Shown: positions 45,539 to 55,689, counted from the first letter of the stretch. The stretch is 64,000 nt of DNA from Enterococcus hermanniensis (GCF_001885945.1 NZ_JXKQ01000004.1:203665-267664); one strand, 5' to 3'. Numbers and translations are program-made. Notes: a model not told the origin generated them from the sequence alone.

Positions 45539-45940
45539 TTGAAAAAAATGTACGAAACAGCAATGATTAATCATGGAGGACGTACTGGAGACGTTCAAGC
45601 ACCAAACGGCAGTATGAAAATGAAGATTGAGCCACCTTCAATTCACGCGGAAGGGACAAACCCTGAACAGTTATTTGCGGCGGGGTATGCTTCATGTTTC
45701 AATGGTGCAGTCCATCATATGTTAAAAGAACATAACATCGAATCAGATGCAGAAGTAAAAGCACGTGTCTCATTGTATCAATTAGATGAAGGCGGTTATC
45801 AAATCGGTGTAATTTTAGAAACGTCTTTACCAGGTGTTGAAAAAGAAGAAGCACAAAAAATTGTTGAAGAAGCACATGATTATTGTCCATACTCAAAAGC
45901 AACTCGTGGAAATATTGATGTTGAAGTAGAATTGGTATAG
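45539..45940 (+). CDS. Organic hydroperoxide resistance protein (OsmC/Ohr family)
   Basis: A 133-residue OsmC/Ohr peroxidase that reduces organic hydroperoxides with a pair of cysteines, seen in AAGYASCFNG and HDYCPYSKATRGN. The spacing and the Ohr-type start (MYETAMINHGGRTGDV) favour Ohr over OsmC. The start is TTG at 45539, ten bases after AAAGGA; an ATG three codons in is possible. A terminator follows. Confidence 0.9.
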   Translation: MKKMYETAMINHGGRTGDVQAPNGSMKMKIEPPSIHAEGTNPEQLFAAGYASCFNGAVHHMLKEHNIESDAEVKARVSLYQLDEGGYQIGVILETSLPGVEKEEAQKIVEEAHDYCPYSKATRGNIDVEVELV

Positions 45941-45972
45941 TCCTTAGTTTTAAAACAGTTTAGAATTGAATC

Positions 45973-46023
45973 CTTCTATGCTTGTTTTCATCTTTTTTGA
46001 AAGCAAATATAGAAGTTTTTTTA
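45973..46023 (+). terminator. Terminator of the Ohr gene
   Basis: CTTCTAT pairs with ATAGAAG, with a partly paired CTTG/CAA and TTTCA/TGAAA inside, then T8. Confidence 0.7.
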
Positions 46024-46169
46024 TTTTTCAATAACAGGCTTAATATATCAAATTTATCCTTTACTGTAATAAAAAAGAGAATAAAATAAGAGGAAATAGA
46101 TTTTACTTTACAAAAAATAGCGAATTAAATAGAATAAATTTCTAAATATTTGTAAAGGAAGATGGAAAA

Positions 46170-46823
46170 ATGAGAAAATACATTGCGGAGTTTTTAGGTA
46201 CCTTTATGTTAGTCTTTTTAGGTACTGGTACAGTGGTGGTTGCTAAAGGTGGCACACTAACAATTGGTTTAGCTTTTGGACTTGCGATCACAATAATGGC
46301 CTATGCTGTTGGAGGTATTTCAGGCGGAAACTTTAATCCTGGTGTGACAGTTGCTATGATGATCAATAAACGTTTAGAAGTGAAAGATGGTATTTTTTAT
46401 ATAATTGCCCAATCATTAGGTTCTATTGTGGCTTCAGCTATTTTATATGTTTATATTCATGCGTTAAAATTACCTAGTGACGGGTTTGGACAAAATGATT
46501 TTTCTGTTATTAGTACTGCTCAAGCATTTGGTGTTGAATTATTGGCGACATTCTTATTCGTATTTATTATTTTGATGGTAACAAGTGTGAAATATGGAAA
46601 TGCTATGATGGCACCATTAGCAATTGGACTTGCATTAGCATTTTTGATTATCGTAACGCTAAACTTAACCGGTGGCTCATTAAATGCTGCTCGTAGCTTA
46701 GGACCAGCATTATTTGCTGGTGGTACTGCTCTTTCTCATTATTGGGTATACTTAATTGCGCCAACATTAGGTGCAGCTATTGCAGCTTTTGTTGCTAAAT
46801 TTATGGGTAGTGAAGAGAAATAA
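46170..46823 (+). CDS. Aquaporin/MIP family channel with altered NPA boxes
   Basis: A 217-residue six-span MIP channel for water, glycerol or another small neutral solute. The first pore half-helix reads GGNFNPGVTVAM (NPG instead of NPA) and the second GGSLNAARSLGPAL (NAA instead of NPA); the arginine of the selectivity filter is kept. Length and the absence of a glycerol-channel loop insert favour an aquaporin-Z-like fold, but the altered boxes make solute prediction unsafe. Monocistronic with a strong terminator. Confidence 0.88.
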   Translation: MRKYIAEFLGTFMLVFLGTGTVVVAKGGTLTIGLAFGLAITIMAYAVGGISGGNFNPGVTVAMMINKRLEVKDGIFYIIAQSLGSIVASAILYVYIHALKLPSDGFGQNDFSVISTAQAFGVELLATFLFVFIILMVTSVKYGNAMMAPLAIGLALAFLIIVTLNLTGGSLNAARSLGPALFAGGTALSHYWVYLIAPTLGAAIAAFVAKFMGSEEK

Positions 46824-46832
46824 GACCAATAA

Positions 46833-46872
46833 AAAACCTTCAAGAAGTTGAATACTTCTTGAAGGTTTTTTT
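46833..46872. terminator. Bidirectional terminator between the aquaporin and permease genes
   Basis: AAACCTTCAAGAAGT with its perfect complement around TGAAT, flanked by A and T runs. Confidence 0.92.
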
Positions 46873-48212
46873 TAAATCTTATCAGAGACTATTTCAGGAT
46901 TCTTTTTGCGATAGCTGAAGAAAATTATTAAGTAAATACATGCAGTGAAGAGTGTCACTCCAATGGTATTGTTCATTAAAATTCCGATGAAGATTAACGC
47001 TAAGACGATAATGACTAATCCACTGAAGAAGCGTTCGATGGCACTTCCTTTTTTCATAGCCAAGACGAAGGAAGCAACACTGATCAACATCCAAGTCAAC
47101 AAGACAGAGTAAGACAATGATCCAACTAAGTAATTAAATAATTTGTCTCCTAGGAAGTAAGACAAGATAACACCAATATAAAGTGTTCCAGTGCAAAATA
47201 ATACGGCACGTTGAGGGACTTGGTGTTTATTTAATACAGCTAATTTTGAAGTAAAACCTGTATTTTCTTTTACTCGGAAATACAAAGTTCTCGATGATGC
47301 ATAAACGCCAGAATTGATTGAAGAAAATAGCGCTAAGACGATAACAAAGTTTACGATATCCGAAGCAAAAGGAATATGCATTTTTTGGAAGACCATTACG
47401 AATGGGCTAACACTAGTACTTGCTAAAGCATCCCAACGGTAGATGATCAAAAGTAAAATCATTGGAACGATGTAGAAAGAAATGATCCGTCCCATCACAC
47501 CTTTGATGGCTTTAGGTATAGCAGTTTTAGGGTCTTCTGTCTCACTGACAGTGATAGCGATCAATTCAGAACCACCATATGAATAAATGACGACGAGTAA
47601 AGAATTAACCAAACCTTTTAGTCCATGAGGAGCAAAACCGCCATGACTAGTCATACGAGAAATCGTACTACCAAAACCAATATTAAAGATTTCATGACCG
47701 ACTAAGTAAACACCAAAGACGATTAAAATGATGATCACCGCAATTTTGATGAAAGCCAACCAGTATTCTGTTTCAGCAAATAAACGAACTGAGTACAGAT
47801 TAATCAGTGTTGTTAGCATTGCAAGAATCAAGACAAAAATCCATGAAGGGACGTTTGGAAACCAAAGTTGCATAAAACTAGCTGCAGCTACAGCTTCGGC
47901 AATAATATTGATCATCCACAGCGACCAGTACAACCAATCGATAAAGTCCGCCGTTCGATCGCCTAAGTAAGGTTTGATGATGCCAGACAAGCCTTGAATA
48001 TTGTCGCTACTCAATACAAGACGCCCTAAACCGTTCATTACGATAAAGAGAACCAGCCCGCCGAGTAAAAAGGCTAAGATAACGGAAGGACCAGCAATTC
48101 CGATTGCCTCTCCGCTCCCTTTGAATAGCCCAGCTCCGATCGCACCACCTAATGCTAACATCATGATGTGGCGTGAAGTCATTTGTTTTTGTAATTTATT
48201 TTTATTTTCCAT
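46872..48212 (-). CDS. APC-superfamily amino acid permease
   Basis: A 446-residue amino acid/proton symporter-type permease with twelve membrane segments. The first helix has the APC motif GGAIGAGLFKGSG, and YSYGGSELIAITVSETEDPKTAIPKAIKG is the consensus amphipathic region of the AAT family. Substrate is not predictable. The start is at the ATG (MENKNKLQKQ) with GAGGAAAC before it, twelve bases inside the longest frame. Confidence 0.88.
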   Translation of the reverse strand: MENKNKLQKQMTSRHIMMLALGGAIGAGLFKGSGEAIGIAGPSVILAFLLGGLVLFIVMNGLGRLVLSSDNIQGLSGIIKPYLGDRTADFIDWLYWSLWMINIIAEAVAAASFMQLWFPNVPSWIFVLILAMLTTLINLYSVRLFAETEYWLAFIKIAVIIILIVFGVYLVGHEIFNIGFGSTISRMTSHGGFAPHGLKGLVNSLLVVIYSYGGSELIAITVSETEDPKTAIPKAIKGVMGRIISFYIVPMILLLIIYRWDALASTSVSPFVMVFQKMHIPFASDIVNFVIVLALFSSINSGVYASSRTLYFRVKENTGFTSKLAVLNKHQVPQRAVLFCTGTLYIGVILSYFLGDKLFNYLVGSLSYSVLLTWMLISVASFVLAMKKGSAIERFFSGLVIIVLALIFIGILMNNTIGVTLFTACIYLIIFFSYRKKNPEIVSDKI

Positions 48213-48626
48213 CTGTTTCCTCATTTCTAAATAGCGGGAATAATTTGTAGATTTGAAATATTCTGATAATTATTTGATTATAATACCAAAATATTCTGAC
48301 AATTCCAGTTTATTGAATTTTTTTTCATTTAATTTTCATTCAAACAAAAAAAAACGATAATTTTTTCTTATTAAGATTAAAATTATTATTATTTATGAAA
48401 AATAATAGAATTTATTTTTAAATATGAAAAAGAAAAAAATTATCAATCAAACGATAGCGTTAAAAAAGTCATCTTGTACTTGAAATGCTCTTTTATACGG
48501 AAAATCATGTAAAGTTTCAGAATAATTTATCAAAAAGGTTCTATTTTGAGCAAAATAATGGAAAAATTTTTTGATTATCTGTAACATAAAAGTGTAATCA
48601 TTTTATATAGAAAGAGGGGAAGAATA
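48213..48626. other. AT-rich intergenic region between divergent genes
   Basis: About 410 bases with no gene, rich in A/T tracts. It should hold the promoters of the permease (minus) and the Gls-type gene (plus). No riboswitch or clear operator was seen. Confidence 0.5.
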
Positions 48627-48869
48627 ATGGGTTGGTTATGGAGTTTAATCATTGGAGCTGTAATTGGTGCAATCGCTGGTGCGATCACTAAGAAAGGCGG
48701 ATCAATGGGATGGATTGCTAACATCGTTGCTGGTCTAGTTGGATCTGCAATTGGTCAAGCATTGCTTGGATCATGGGGCCCTAGCTTAGCTGGTATGGCA
48801 CTAATTCCTTCGATCATTGGTGCAGTAATCGTTGTTGCAGTGGTATCATTCTTTATCGGAAGATCGTAG
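48627..48869 (+). CDS. GlsB/YeaQ/YmgE family small membrane protein
   Basis: An 80-residue protein made of glycine-rich membrane segments (IIGAVIGAIAGAITKKGGSMGWIANIV...). This is the transglycosylase-associated/GlsB family, linked in enterococci to general stress (gls) loci. Strong AGAGGGGAAG site. Single gene with its own terminator; molecular role unknown. Confidence 0.88.
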   Translation: MGWLWSLIIGAVIGAIAGAITKKGGSMGWIANIVAGLVGSAIGQALLGSWGPSLAGMALIPSIIGAVIVVAVVSFFIGRS

Positions 48870-48882
48870 CAATTATTCTTAA

Positions 48883-48911
48883 CAAAAAAAAGCGCTTAGG
48901 CGCTTTTTTAT
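48883..48911. terminator. Terminator between the Gls-type gene and the ketopantoate reductase gene
   Basis: AAAAAAGCGC/GCGCTTTTTT around TTAG; overlaps the end of the minus-strand gene. Confidence 0.88.
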
Positions 48912-49849
48912 TTTGCATTTAATAATTCTTCTTTTCCATGAACTAATTGAGTTAAAAAGGCGCAATAAGGCGTTTGAATTTGATATTTTTGCCCTTTTTG
49001 CCAAACAGCTCCGTTAATGTAATCAATTTCCGTTTTTCGATGATTACGAATCAGATCCTGATACATCGAAGGATAATGAAGCCCTTGTGTTTTTACATCA
49101 TAAGTGGCTTCGACTGCTTCGATCGCTTGTGCTTGATCAAGTTCGATCCCCTCTGCTTTAGCCACAACGGCAAATTCTCCGATAATGGTTTCGATCAATG
49201 TTCGTGCCATGCTCATCGAACCGAATTCTGCAATATTGCAATCTAAAATAGTACATAATCCATTTAAGGTTCCATTGATACAAGCTTTTTTCCAGATCGA
49301 GTAGCGAACGTTGTCACTATAGATAGGATTTAAACCAGCCTGCTTGAAAATATCAATGACTTTTAAAGTGAAGTCTTTTCCTTCAGGTGCTAGGTTTTCC
49401 ATTTCGATACTACCTGTACCAACTAATTTAGCATGACCAGGCCCTGCTAGACCAGCAGTCCAAGTCGTGGTACCAAAGATAATATTTTGTTTGGCTACAA
49501 ATTTGGACAATGTTTCTTCGTGCCCTAAGCCGTTTAATAAACAGAAGACAAATGTATCTTTACCAATGATGGCATTTATATCTTTAAACATCGCCTCTAA
49601 TTGCATTGATTTAGTCAATGCAATAACTAAATCGACATTTGTATGTCCTTCAACAATTTCTTCTGGAGAGTAGATCGGCAGTTTAGCAGTGATGGTTTGA
49701 TCTTCAAATTCGCCAATCAATCCTTTTTCCCGAATTGCCTGAATATGTTCCGGCCAGCGGTCAATTAAAACAACCTCATTGCCTGCTTGGTGAAGCATCA
49801 ATCCTATTCGGCTTCCCATCGCACCTGCTCCAGCAATTGCAATTTTCAT
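48908..49849 (-). CDS. 2-dehydropantoate 2-reductase family protein
   Basis: A 313-residue NADPH-dependent reductase of the PanE/ApbA family. The Rossmann motif GAGAMGSRIG is at the N terminus and the conserved lysine and asparagine region (SIWKKACINGTLNGLCTIL) in the C-terminal helical domain. It would reduce ketopantoate to pantoate, but paralogues acting on other 2-keto acids are common in this family. The start is 27 bases inside the longest frame with AAAGGAG before it. Confidence 0.85.
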   Translation of the reverse strand: MKIAIAGAGAMGSRIGLMLHQAGNEVVLIDRWPEHIQAIREKGLIGEFEDQTITAKLPIYSPEEIVEGHTNVDLVIALTKSMQLEAMFKDINAIIGKDTFVFCLLNGLGHEETLSKFVAKQNIIFGTTTWTAGLAGPGHAKLVGTGSIEMENLAPEGKDFTLKVIDIFKQAGLNPIYSDNVRYSIWKKACINGTLNGLCTILDCNIAEFGSMSMARTLIETIIGEFAVVAKAEGIELDQAQAIEAVEATYDVKTQGLHYPSMYQDLIRNHRKTEIDYINGAVWQKGQKYQIQTPYCAFLTQLVHGKEELLNAK

Positions 49850-49934
49850 AGTAGAAATTCTCCTTTCGATTACCAATCCATAGTATACATAAAAAATAGA
49901 TAAAAAGGGTAGTACTCAGACTTCAAAGAAATGT

Positions 49935-49966
49935 TATTTCATAATAAATAATATTTTTATGAAATA
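49935..49966 (+). promoter_or_regulatory. Inverted repeat upstream of the MurNAc operon
   Basis: TATTTCATAA and TTTATGAAATA form an inverted repeat ending four bases before the -35 box. A likely site for the RpiR-type regulator encoded after murP. Confidence 0.55.
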
Positions 49967-49969
49967 GTA

Positions 49970-49998
49970 TTGCGTTTTTTATTTTTTGTGGTTATAAT
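49970..49998 (+). promoter_or_regulatory. Promoter of mupG-murQ-murP
   Basis: TTGCGT, 17 bases, TATAAT with TG two bases before. Start expected near 50005. Confidence 0.75.
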
Positions 49999-50001
49999 CA
50001 T

Positions 50002-50030
50002 CTCGTAAAGTTAAACGGTTTCATTACGAG
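50002..50030 (+). promoter_or_regulatory. Leader hairpin with cre-like centre
   Basis: CTCGTAA pairs with TTACGAG, the latter touching the GAGGAGG ribosome site. The middle (50010-50023) fits the CcpA cre consensus at about 12 of 14 positions. Either catabolite repression or translational masking is possible. Confidence 0.5.
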
Positions 50031-50040
50031 GAGGTTGCTC

Positions 50041-51099
50041 ATGTTTGGATTCTCAATTTTCTTAAATCAAGAGTTATCAACTGAGACAAAAGATTATATT
50101 AAAAAAATGGCAAAAAATGGATTTTCGGGAATCTTTACGTCTCTACATATTCCGGAAGATGATGTTACTCAGTATCGTAAGCGCTTGATTGCTTTAGGCG
50201 AAGTTGCTAAGGAGAATCAGTTATCAGTAATGGTAGATATTTCTGGTGATGCATTGAAGCGTGCTGGTTTTTCCTTCGATCGAATCACAGAATTAAAAAC
50301 TGCAGGCATTACGGGACTACGGATGGACTATCATATCAGCAATCAACAAATCGCAAAATTATCTCAAGAAATCGACGTAGCCTTGAATGCTTCAACGATT
50401 ACTGAGGAAGATATTGCAGAATTAAAAGCCGCAGCGGCTGATTTTACTCATTTAGAAGCATGGCATAATTATTATCCACGCCCTGAAACGGGATTAGATA
50501 AGACTTGGTATCAAAAGAAAAATCAATGGCTGAAAACTCAAGGATTTGCGATCCAAGCATTTGTACCAGGAAATAAAAATTTTAGAGGTCCTTTATACCA
50601 GGGATTGCCGACTCTTGAAGAGCATCGCCACCTACATCCATTAGCGGCAGCGCTCGATTTGCTCACCGATACTGATAAAGTTTATCTTGGTGATAGCGGA
50701 ATAAGCGAGCGTGTTTTAAAACAGTTTTCTTCATATATAAAAGAAAAAGAACTAGTTTTACATATGGAGGCCCTAAATGAACAAAGTGAATTCGTTTTAG
50801 GAAAACATATCAATCGACAAGATGAAGCACGTGATGTCATTCGCAGTGCCGAAGCTCGTTTTAAAAATATCCCACAGGTCGACGCACTTCCGGCAGTGGA
50901 ACGGACTATTGGTGCGGTAACGATTGATAATGAAAAGTATTTACGGTATATGGGAGAGATCCAAATTGTAAAACAAACCTTACCGGCAGATGAAAAAGTA
51001 AATGTTGTCGGTCACATTACAAAAGCAGATCAAGCGTTGCTTAGAACTATCAGCGCAGGACATAAATTTAGTTTGGAAAGAGTGGATAAAAATGATTAA
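50041..51099 (+). CDS. mupG: 6-phospho-N-acetylmuramidase MupG (DUF871)
   Basis: A 352-residue TIM-barrel protein of the DUF871/MupG family, which in Staphylococcus cleaves MurNAc-6P-GlcNAc to MurNAc-6P and GlcNAc after uptake. Landmarks are FGFSIFLNQ at the start, a central [10 protein letters not shown] segment and the C-terminal cyclophilin-like portion ([14 protein letters not shown]). The ATG at 50041 follows GAGGAGG. The mupG-murQ-murP-regulator order is that of the staphylococcal MurNAc recycling operon, which supports the call. Confidence 0.9.
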   Translation: MFGFSIFLNQELSTETKDYIKKMAKNGFSGIFTSLHIPEDDVTQYRKRLIALGEVAKENQLSVMVDISGDALKRAGFSFDRITELKTAGITGLRMDYHISNQQIAKLSQEIDVALNASTITEEDIAELKAAAADFTHLEAWHNYYPRPETGLDKTWYQKKNQWLKTQGFAIQAFVPGNKNFRGPLYQGLPTLEEHRHLHPLAAALDLLTDTDKVYLGDSGISERVLKQFSSYIKEKELVLHMEALNEQSEFVLGKHINRQDEARDVIRSAEARFKNIPQVDALPAVERTIGAVTIDNEKYLRYMGEIQIVKQTLPADEKVNVVGHITKADQALLRTISAGHKFSLERVDKND

Positions 51100-51982
51100 T
51101 TTAGAAAATTTAACAACAGAACGTAGAAATGAAACAACTTTTGGTTTAGATGAAATGAGTGTGAACCAAGCAGTCAAATTAATGAACCAAGAAGATCATA
51201 AAGTAGCAGCTGCAGTAGCAGAGCAATTACCACAAATCGAAAAAGTCGTTGAGGCTACCATTGCTGGTTTTAAAAAAGGTGGGCGCTTGATTTATATGGG
51301 TGCTGGAACTAGTGGACGCTTAGGAGTGTTAGATGCTGCAGAATGTGTGCCGACATTTGGTGTGGAACCAGAAATGGTTGTCGGGCTGATTGCTGGTGGT
51401 GAAAAAGCGATGACTGTTGCAGTAGAAGGGGCAGAAGATGACGCGGAGCTTGGCGCTCAAGATTTGAAGGACCTACAATTAAATGATCGTGATGTTGTGG
51501 TCGGAATCGCAGCGAGTGGACGGACACCTTATGTGATCGGCGGTTTGGATTACGCCCGTTCGATTGGTGCTGCAACCGGAACAGTCGCTTGTAATAAAGA
51601 GGCCGAAATCAGTAAACATGCTGATATGCCGATTGAAGTGGATTGTGGGCCTGAATTTTTAACTGGCTCAACACGTTTAAAATCTGGAACAGCACAAAAA
51701 TTGATCTTGAATATGATTTCAACGATCAGTATGATCGGGATTGGAAAGGTCTATAATAATCTAATGGTCGATGTGAAACCAACCAATGAAAAATTAGTTG
51801 AACGTTCGAAACGAATCATCATGCAAGCGACCGAAGCCGATTATGAGACTGCAGCGCGCTATTTCGAAGCAGCTGAACAAAATGTTAAACTAGCGATCGT
51901 CATGATTTTAACAAATAGCGACAAAGCAGCAGCAAGTGAAAAATTAGTCCAAGCAGAAGGCTTTGTTAAGAAAACTCTTTAA
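51092..51982 (+). CDS. murQ: N-acetylmuramic acid 6-phosphate etherase
   Basis: A 296-residue SIS-domain etherase that removes D-lactate from MurNAc-6P to give GlcNAc-6P. Signature segments are [16 protein letters not shown] and [18 protein letters not shown]. It starts eight bases before the mupG stop, so the two are coupled; the longer frame from 51002 lies inside mupG and is rejected by the family start [13 protein letters not shown]. Confidence 0.95.
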   Translation: MINLENLTTERRNETTFGLDEMSVNQAVKLMNQEDHKVAAAVAEQLPQIEKVVEATIAGFKKGGRLIYMGAGTSGRLGVLDAAECVPTFGVEPEMVVGLIAGGEKAMTVAVEGAEDDAELGAQDLKDLQLNDRDVVVGIAASGRTPYVIGGLDYARSIGAATGTVACNKEAEISKHADMPIEVDCGPEFLTGSTRLKSGTAQKLILNMISTISMIGIGKVYNNLMVDVKPTNEKLVERSKRIIMQATEADYETAARYFEAAEQNVKLAIVMILTNSDKAAASEKLVQAEGFVKKTL

Positions 51983-52053
51983 GCAAAATGATAAAACTGG
52001 AACGATGATTGAAAAAATAATGCTCGAAGCAATGATAATAAGGAGTGAATGAG

Positions 52054-54003
52054 ATGGCAAAAGAAGAATTGACATTGAACCAATTAGCGAAAGAAATCTA
52101 TGCTGGTGCTGGTGGCATGGAGAACGTCCAAAGTGTTGTCCACTGTATGACCCGAGTTCGGATGAGTGTACGAGATGATGCCAAGGTAGATCAAGCAAAA
52201 TTGAAAAGTATTCCCGGTGTTTTAGGTGTCGTTGATGATGAGCAGTTACAAGTAATCATCGGTCCGGGAAAAGTCAATAAAGTCGCCAAAGAGATGGTCG
52301 ATCTAGCGGGTGTTGAGCTAGGAGAAGAATTGCCACATGGGACCGGTAAAGATCTGGTGAATGCAAAAGCTGCAGAAATGAAAGCCGCACAAAAAGCAAA
52401 ACAAAAAAAGTCACCGATTAAAGCTGTTTTAAAAGATATTTCAAATATTTTTGTTCCGATGATTCCAGCATTTGTAGGTTCAGGGTTGATTGCTGGTGTC
52501 GCAGCGATTATGGCCAATTTGATTACAGCTGGAACATTAGATGCAGCTACATGGCAACAATTTGTCGATGTCTTGAACATTCTGAAAAATGGGATGTTCA
52601 CATATCTAGTCATTTATACTGGGATCAATTCTGCTCAAGTTTTTGGTGCTAATCCTACATTGGGTGGTGTGATCGGGGCAGTCGTTATGCTGACGGGAAT
52701 GAATCCAGATGCACCGATCAAAAACTTGTTTACTGGCGATGCATTAGCTGCCGGTCAAGGCGGAATTATCGGAGTCATTTTCGCAGTATGGTTATTGTCG
52801 ATCATAGAAAAGAAATTGCATCAAATTATTCCAGATGCGATTGATATTATCATCACACCGATGGTCTCACTATTAGTGGTTGGACTGTTGGAAATTTTCT
52901 TGATCATGCCCTTAGCAGGTTTTATCTCAAATGGCATGGTTGGTGGAATCAATTGGGTCTTATCAGTCGGTGGTGCATTTTCCGGATTTGTATTAGGGGC
53001 ATTATTCCTTCCAATGGTAATGTTTGGCTTGCATCAAATTTTGACACCGATCCATATCCAAATGATCGGCGAAACAGGGATGACTTTGCTATTGCCGATT
53101 TTAGCTATGGCCGGTGCTGGTCAAGTAGGAGCAGCATTAGCTCTTTGGATTAAATTACGTAAAGACAAAGAATTAACTGAAATGATCAAAGGTGCGTTGC
53201 CAGTTGGTATTTTAGGAATTGGAGAACCATTGATTTATGGAGTGACGCTACCATTAGGGCGCCCGTTTGTGACCGCTTGTGTTGGTGGTGGGATTGGTGG
53301 TGCAGTGATCGGAGCAATCGGTGGTGTTGGTGCGATTGCGATCGGACCTTCTGGAGCAGCCTTGATTCCATTGATTGCGAATGGTCGTTGGTGGGGCTAT
53401 GTCCTAGGATTGCTTGCAGCTTATGCTGGTGGATTTGTTGCAACGTATTTCTTTGGTATTCCAAAAGATAAATTAGCAGAACAACAATTAGCAGAAACAA
53501 CTGTCTCAGCTGAACCAATGGTTGAAAATAAAGTTGCGGCTCATGCAATAGATGTTTTTACCGCAGTTGCACAAGGTGATGTTCATCCATTAGAAGATGC
53601 TGCTGATCCAGTATTTGCTGAAAAAAAGATGGGCGAAGGGTATTTTGTTGAACCAACGAGCAACGAAATTTTTGCGCCGGTAGCTGGGAAAGTGTCAACA
53701 ATCTTTCCGACGAAACATGCGATCGGTATCACGACAGACAGTGGTTTAGAAGTGTTACTTCATATGGGGATCAATACAGTAGAATTAGAAGGACAACCGT
53801 TTGAGATACTTGTAACCGAAGGCCAACATGTGACACCGGAAACCAAAGTTGCAACGGCTGATTTAGCAGCGATCAAAGCAGCTGGTAAAGGGATCTCAAT
53901 GATGGTTCTGGTTACTAATATGAATGATGTCGAAACATATGTCTTGGAAAAAACGGGTAAAGTAACTGCTACAACAGAAGTCTTCAAAGCTAAAACAAAA
54001 TAA
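52054..54003 (+). CDS. murP: PTS MurNAc/MurNAc-GlcNAc transporter MurP, EIIBCA
   Basis: A 649-residue PTS permease of the glucose family. EIIB has the phosphocysteine C31 in [14 protein letters not shown] spans about 120-470 with ten or so membrane segments; a C-terminal EIIA domain has the phosphohistidine near residue 570 in [10 protein letters not shown]. Many MurP proteins lack EIIA and borrow it, so this fusion is self-contained. Cognate substrate is deduced from mupG and murQ next to it. AAGGAG lies eight bases before the ATG. Confidence 0.92.
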   Translation: MAKEELTLNQLAKEIYAGAGGMENVQSVVHCMTRVRMSVRDDAKVDQAKLKSIPGVLGVVDDEQLQVIIGPGKVNKVAKEMVDLAGVELGEELPHGTGKDLVNAKAAEMKAAQKAKQKKSPIKAVLKDISNIFVPMIPAFVGSGLIAGVAAIMANLITAGTLDAATWQQFVDVLNILKNGMFTYLVIYTGINSAQVFGANPTLGGVIGAVVMLTGMNPDAPIKNLFTGDALAAGQGGIIGVIFAVWLLSIIEKKLHQIIPDAIDIIITPMVSLLVVGLLEIFLIMPLAGFISNGMVGGINWVLSVGGAFSGFVLGALFLPMVMFGLHQILTPIHIQMIGETGMTLLLPILAMAGAGQVGAALALWIKLRKDKELTEMIKGALPVGILGIGEPLIYGVTLPLGRPFVTACVGGGIGGAVIGAIGGVGAIAIGPSGAALIPLIANGRWWGYVLGLLAAYAGGFVATYFFGIPKDKLAEQQLAETTVSAEPMVENKVAAHAIDVFTAVAQGDVHPLEDAADPVFAEKKMGEGYFVEPTSNEIFAPVAGKVSTIFPTKHAIGITTDSGLEVLLHMGINTVELEGQPFEILVTEGQHVTPETKVATADLAAIKAAGKGISMMVLVTNMNDVETYVLEKTGKVTATTEVFKAKTK

Positions 54004-54007
54004 AAAT

Positions 54008-54044
54008 GAAAACGAAGGACGTAATTAATCGTCCTTCGTTTTTT
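54008..54044. terminator. Bidirectional terminator between murP and murR
   Basis: AAACGAAGGACG with complement around TAATTAAT, then T7. Confidence 0.92.
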
Positions 54045-54054
54045 TGATTGTGGA

Positions 54055-54906
54055 TTAAAAATATTTTTTTCGGTATTCTTGTACGACTGCTCGTGTAGTA
54101 TAAATTTTTTCAGCATGTTCTTTATTACGGCTAAGATAGACATAGAATAATAAATCGACAGTAATAAATTGAGCCAAAATCGAATCAGTTGCCGCACTAC
54201 GATAAGTAGCTTCAGTTGGTCGAGATGTTTGAAGGCAGACATCAGAAAGTTTAGCTAAAGGATTTTGACCAAATTGAGTCAAAGTGATGATTGGAATGCC
54301 TAGATCCTTGGCCGTTTCTGCTAATGCCAGTAGTTCAGAGGTGAGTCCCGAATTTGAGACCAACCAAATTACGGCCTCTTTTTGATGAAGCACTAGTTGG
54401 GGCAAAATCGTATTGTAATCGGGTTCGCTAATGATATTTTTTCCTAAACGACTCCATTTTTGAACGATATCAGTAGCAGTTAGATTGGAGGCCCCGATTC
54501 CTAAGACGTAACAAAAGTCTTTTTCTTCAAGTAATTGACAGGCCTGTAAAAATTCTTCTTCGTTGAAGAGTGCCGTCGTTTCATCAATCGTATAGCGAGC
54601 GTTGCTAGCTAGTTTATTTTTCAAGGTATGAAAGGATTCATCTTGGCTGACATCGCTATAGGTATTATTACTTCGCTGCTGCATCGTTTCGGCAGAAAGC
54701 TCGATTTTAAGATCGGTCAAGCTATTAAACCCCATTTTTTTTGAAAAACGAACCACGGTTGGGGCGCTTGCGCCTGAAGCTTCAGCAATTTCGGTGGCAG
54801 TCATCCCCGCAGCCTTTTCACTATTCTCACGAATGAATAAATAAATTTTTTTTTCAGCAGTCGACATATCATTTTGCATGCTCTGCATATGAGAAAGAAC
54901 GCTCAT
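54055..54906 (-). CDS. murR: MurR/RpiR family regulator
   Basis: A 283-residue RpiR-type regulator: N-terminal helix-turn-helix (MTATEIAEASGASAPTVVRFSKKMGF) and a C-terminal SIS domain (about 120-260) for a phosphosugar. Convergent with mupG-murQ-murP, so most likely their regulator, with MurNAc-6P as effector by analogy to E. coli MurR. Its own promoter lies between it and the DedA gene. Confidence 0.88.
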   Translation of the reverse strand: MSVLSHMQSMQNDMSTAEKKIYLFIRENSEKAAGMTATEIAEASGASAPTVVRFSKKMGFNSLTDLKIELSAETMQQRSNNTYSDVSQDESFHTLKNKLASNARYTIDETTALFNEEEFLQACQLLEEKDFCYVLGIGASNLTATDIVQKWSRLGKNIISEPDYNTILPQLVLHQKEAVIWLVSNSGLTSELLALAETAKDLGIPIITLTQFGQNPLAKLSDVCLQTSRPTEATYRSAATDSILAQFITVDLLFYVYLSRNKEHAEKIYTTRAVVQEYRKKYF

Positions 54907-55053
54907 AAAAAAACTCCTTTTGTTCTTTTTTGTTATTATACCACGTTACTAATAAAATTTATTTTTTCTATAGAAAGACGGATCAAACTTTCTTTTTTTG
55001 TGAAAAGTCGTATGATAGAGGAGACTTTTATTTTTAAGGAGTATGAAAAAAAT

Positions 55054-55689
55054 ATGGCTTTGATCGATTTTATTTTGCATATTGATGCCCACATGGTCTC
55101 GTTGGTGCATCAATATGGTTTGGGTATCTATCCCATTTTATTTGCAATCGTCTTTATTGAAACAGGGGTTGTAGTTTTTCCGTTTTTACCAGGAGATTCA
55201 TTTTTATTTGCTGCCGGTGCATTGACTGCTTTGGGTGGAAGTGTCTTGCATTTACCCTATGTGATCGGTATTTGTGTTATTGCAGCGATTTTAGGTGACA
55301 CGATGAATTATTGGATTGGGCATACTTTAGGAGTGCGTGCACTTTATCATAGTCCAATATCGCGGTTCATCAAAGAAGAGAAAGTAAAAGAAGCTGAGAA
55401 CTTCTTCAACGAGCGTGGAAAATGGACAATCTTCTTAGGACGTTTCATGCCGTTTATTCGGACGTTTATTCCTTTTATTGCAGGATCTAGTAAAATGCAT
55501 TGGGGAACTTTCTCAAGATTCAATATTTTTGGTGCGATTGTTTGGGGAACGGTTATTACTTTGGCAGGCTTTTTCTTAGGAAATATTCCAGTAGTCAGTG
55601 ATCACTTCTCGTTGATCATGTTGATGATCGTCTTTATTTCGTTGGTTCCAGTCTTCATTCCTTATATCAAACAAAAAATCAGTGCTTAA
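55054..55689 (+). CDS. DedA family membrane protein
   Basis: A 211-residue DedA/SNARE-associated protein with about five hydrophobic segments and the signature FLGRFMPFIRTFIPFIAGSSKM. DedA proteins act as lipid (undecaprenyl phosphate or phosphatidylethanolamine) scramblases or in membrane homeostasis. The AAGGAG site is 12 bases before the ATG. A six-codon frame (ATG 55043, MKKIWL) overlaps the start and could couple translation. Confidence 0.9.
   Translation: MALIDFILHIDAHMVSLVHQYGLGIYPILFAIVFIETGVVVFPFLPGDSFLFAAGALTALGGSVLHLPYVIGICVIAAILGDTMNYWIGHTLGVRALYHSPISRFIKEEKVKEAENFFNERGKWTIFLGRFMPFIRTFIPFIAGSSKMHWGTFSRFNIFGAIVWGTVITLAGFFLGNIPVVSDHFSLIMLMIVFISLVPVFIPYIKQKISA

Noticed and set aside
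52191..53548. Long open frames opposite murP and other genes.
   Set aside because: They are mirror frames of strong coding genes, lack ribosome sites and have no family features.
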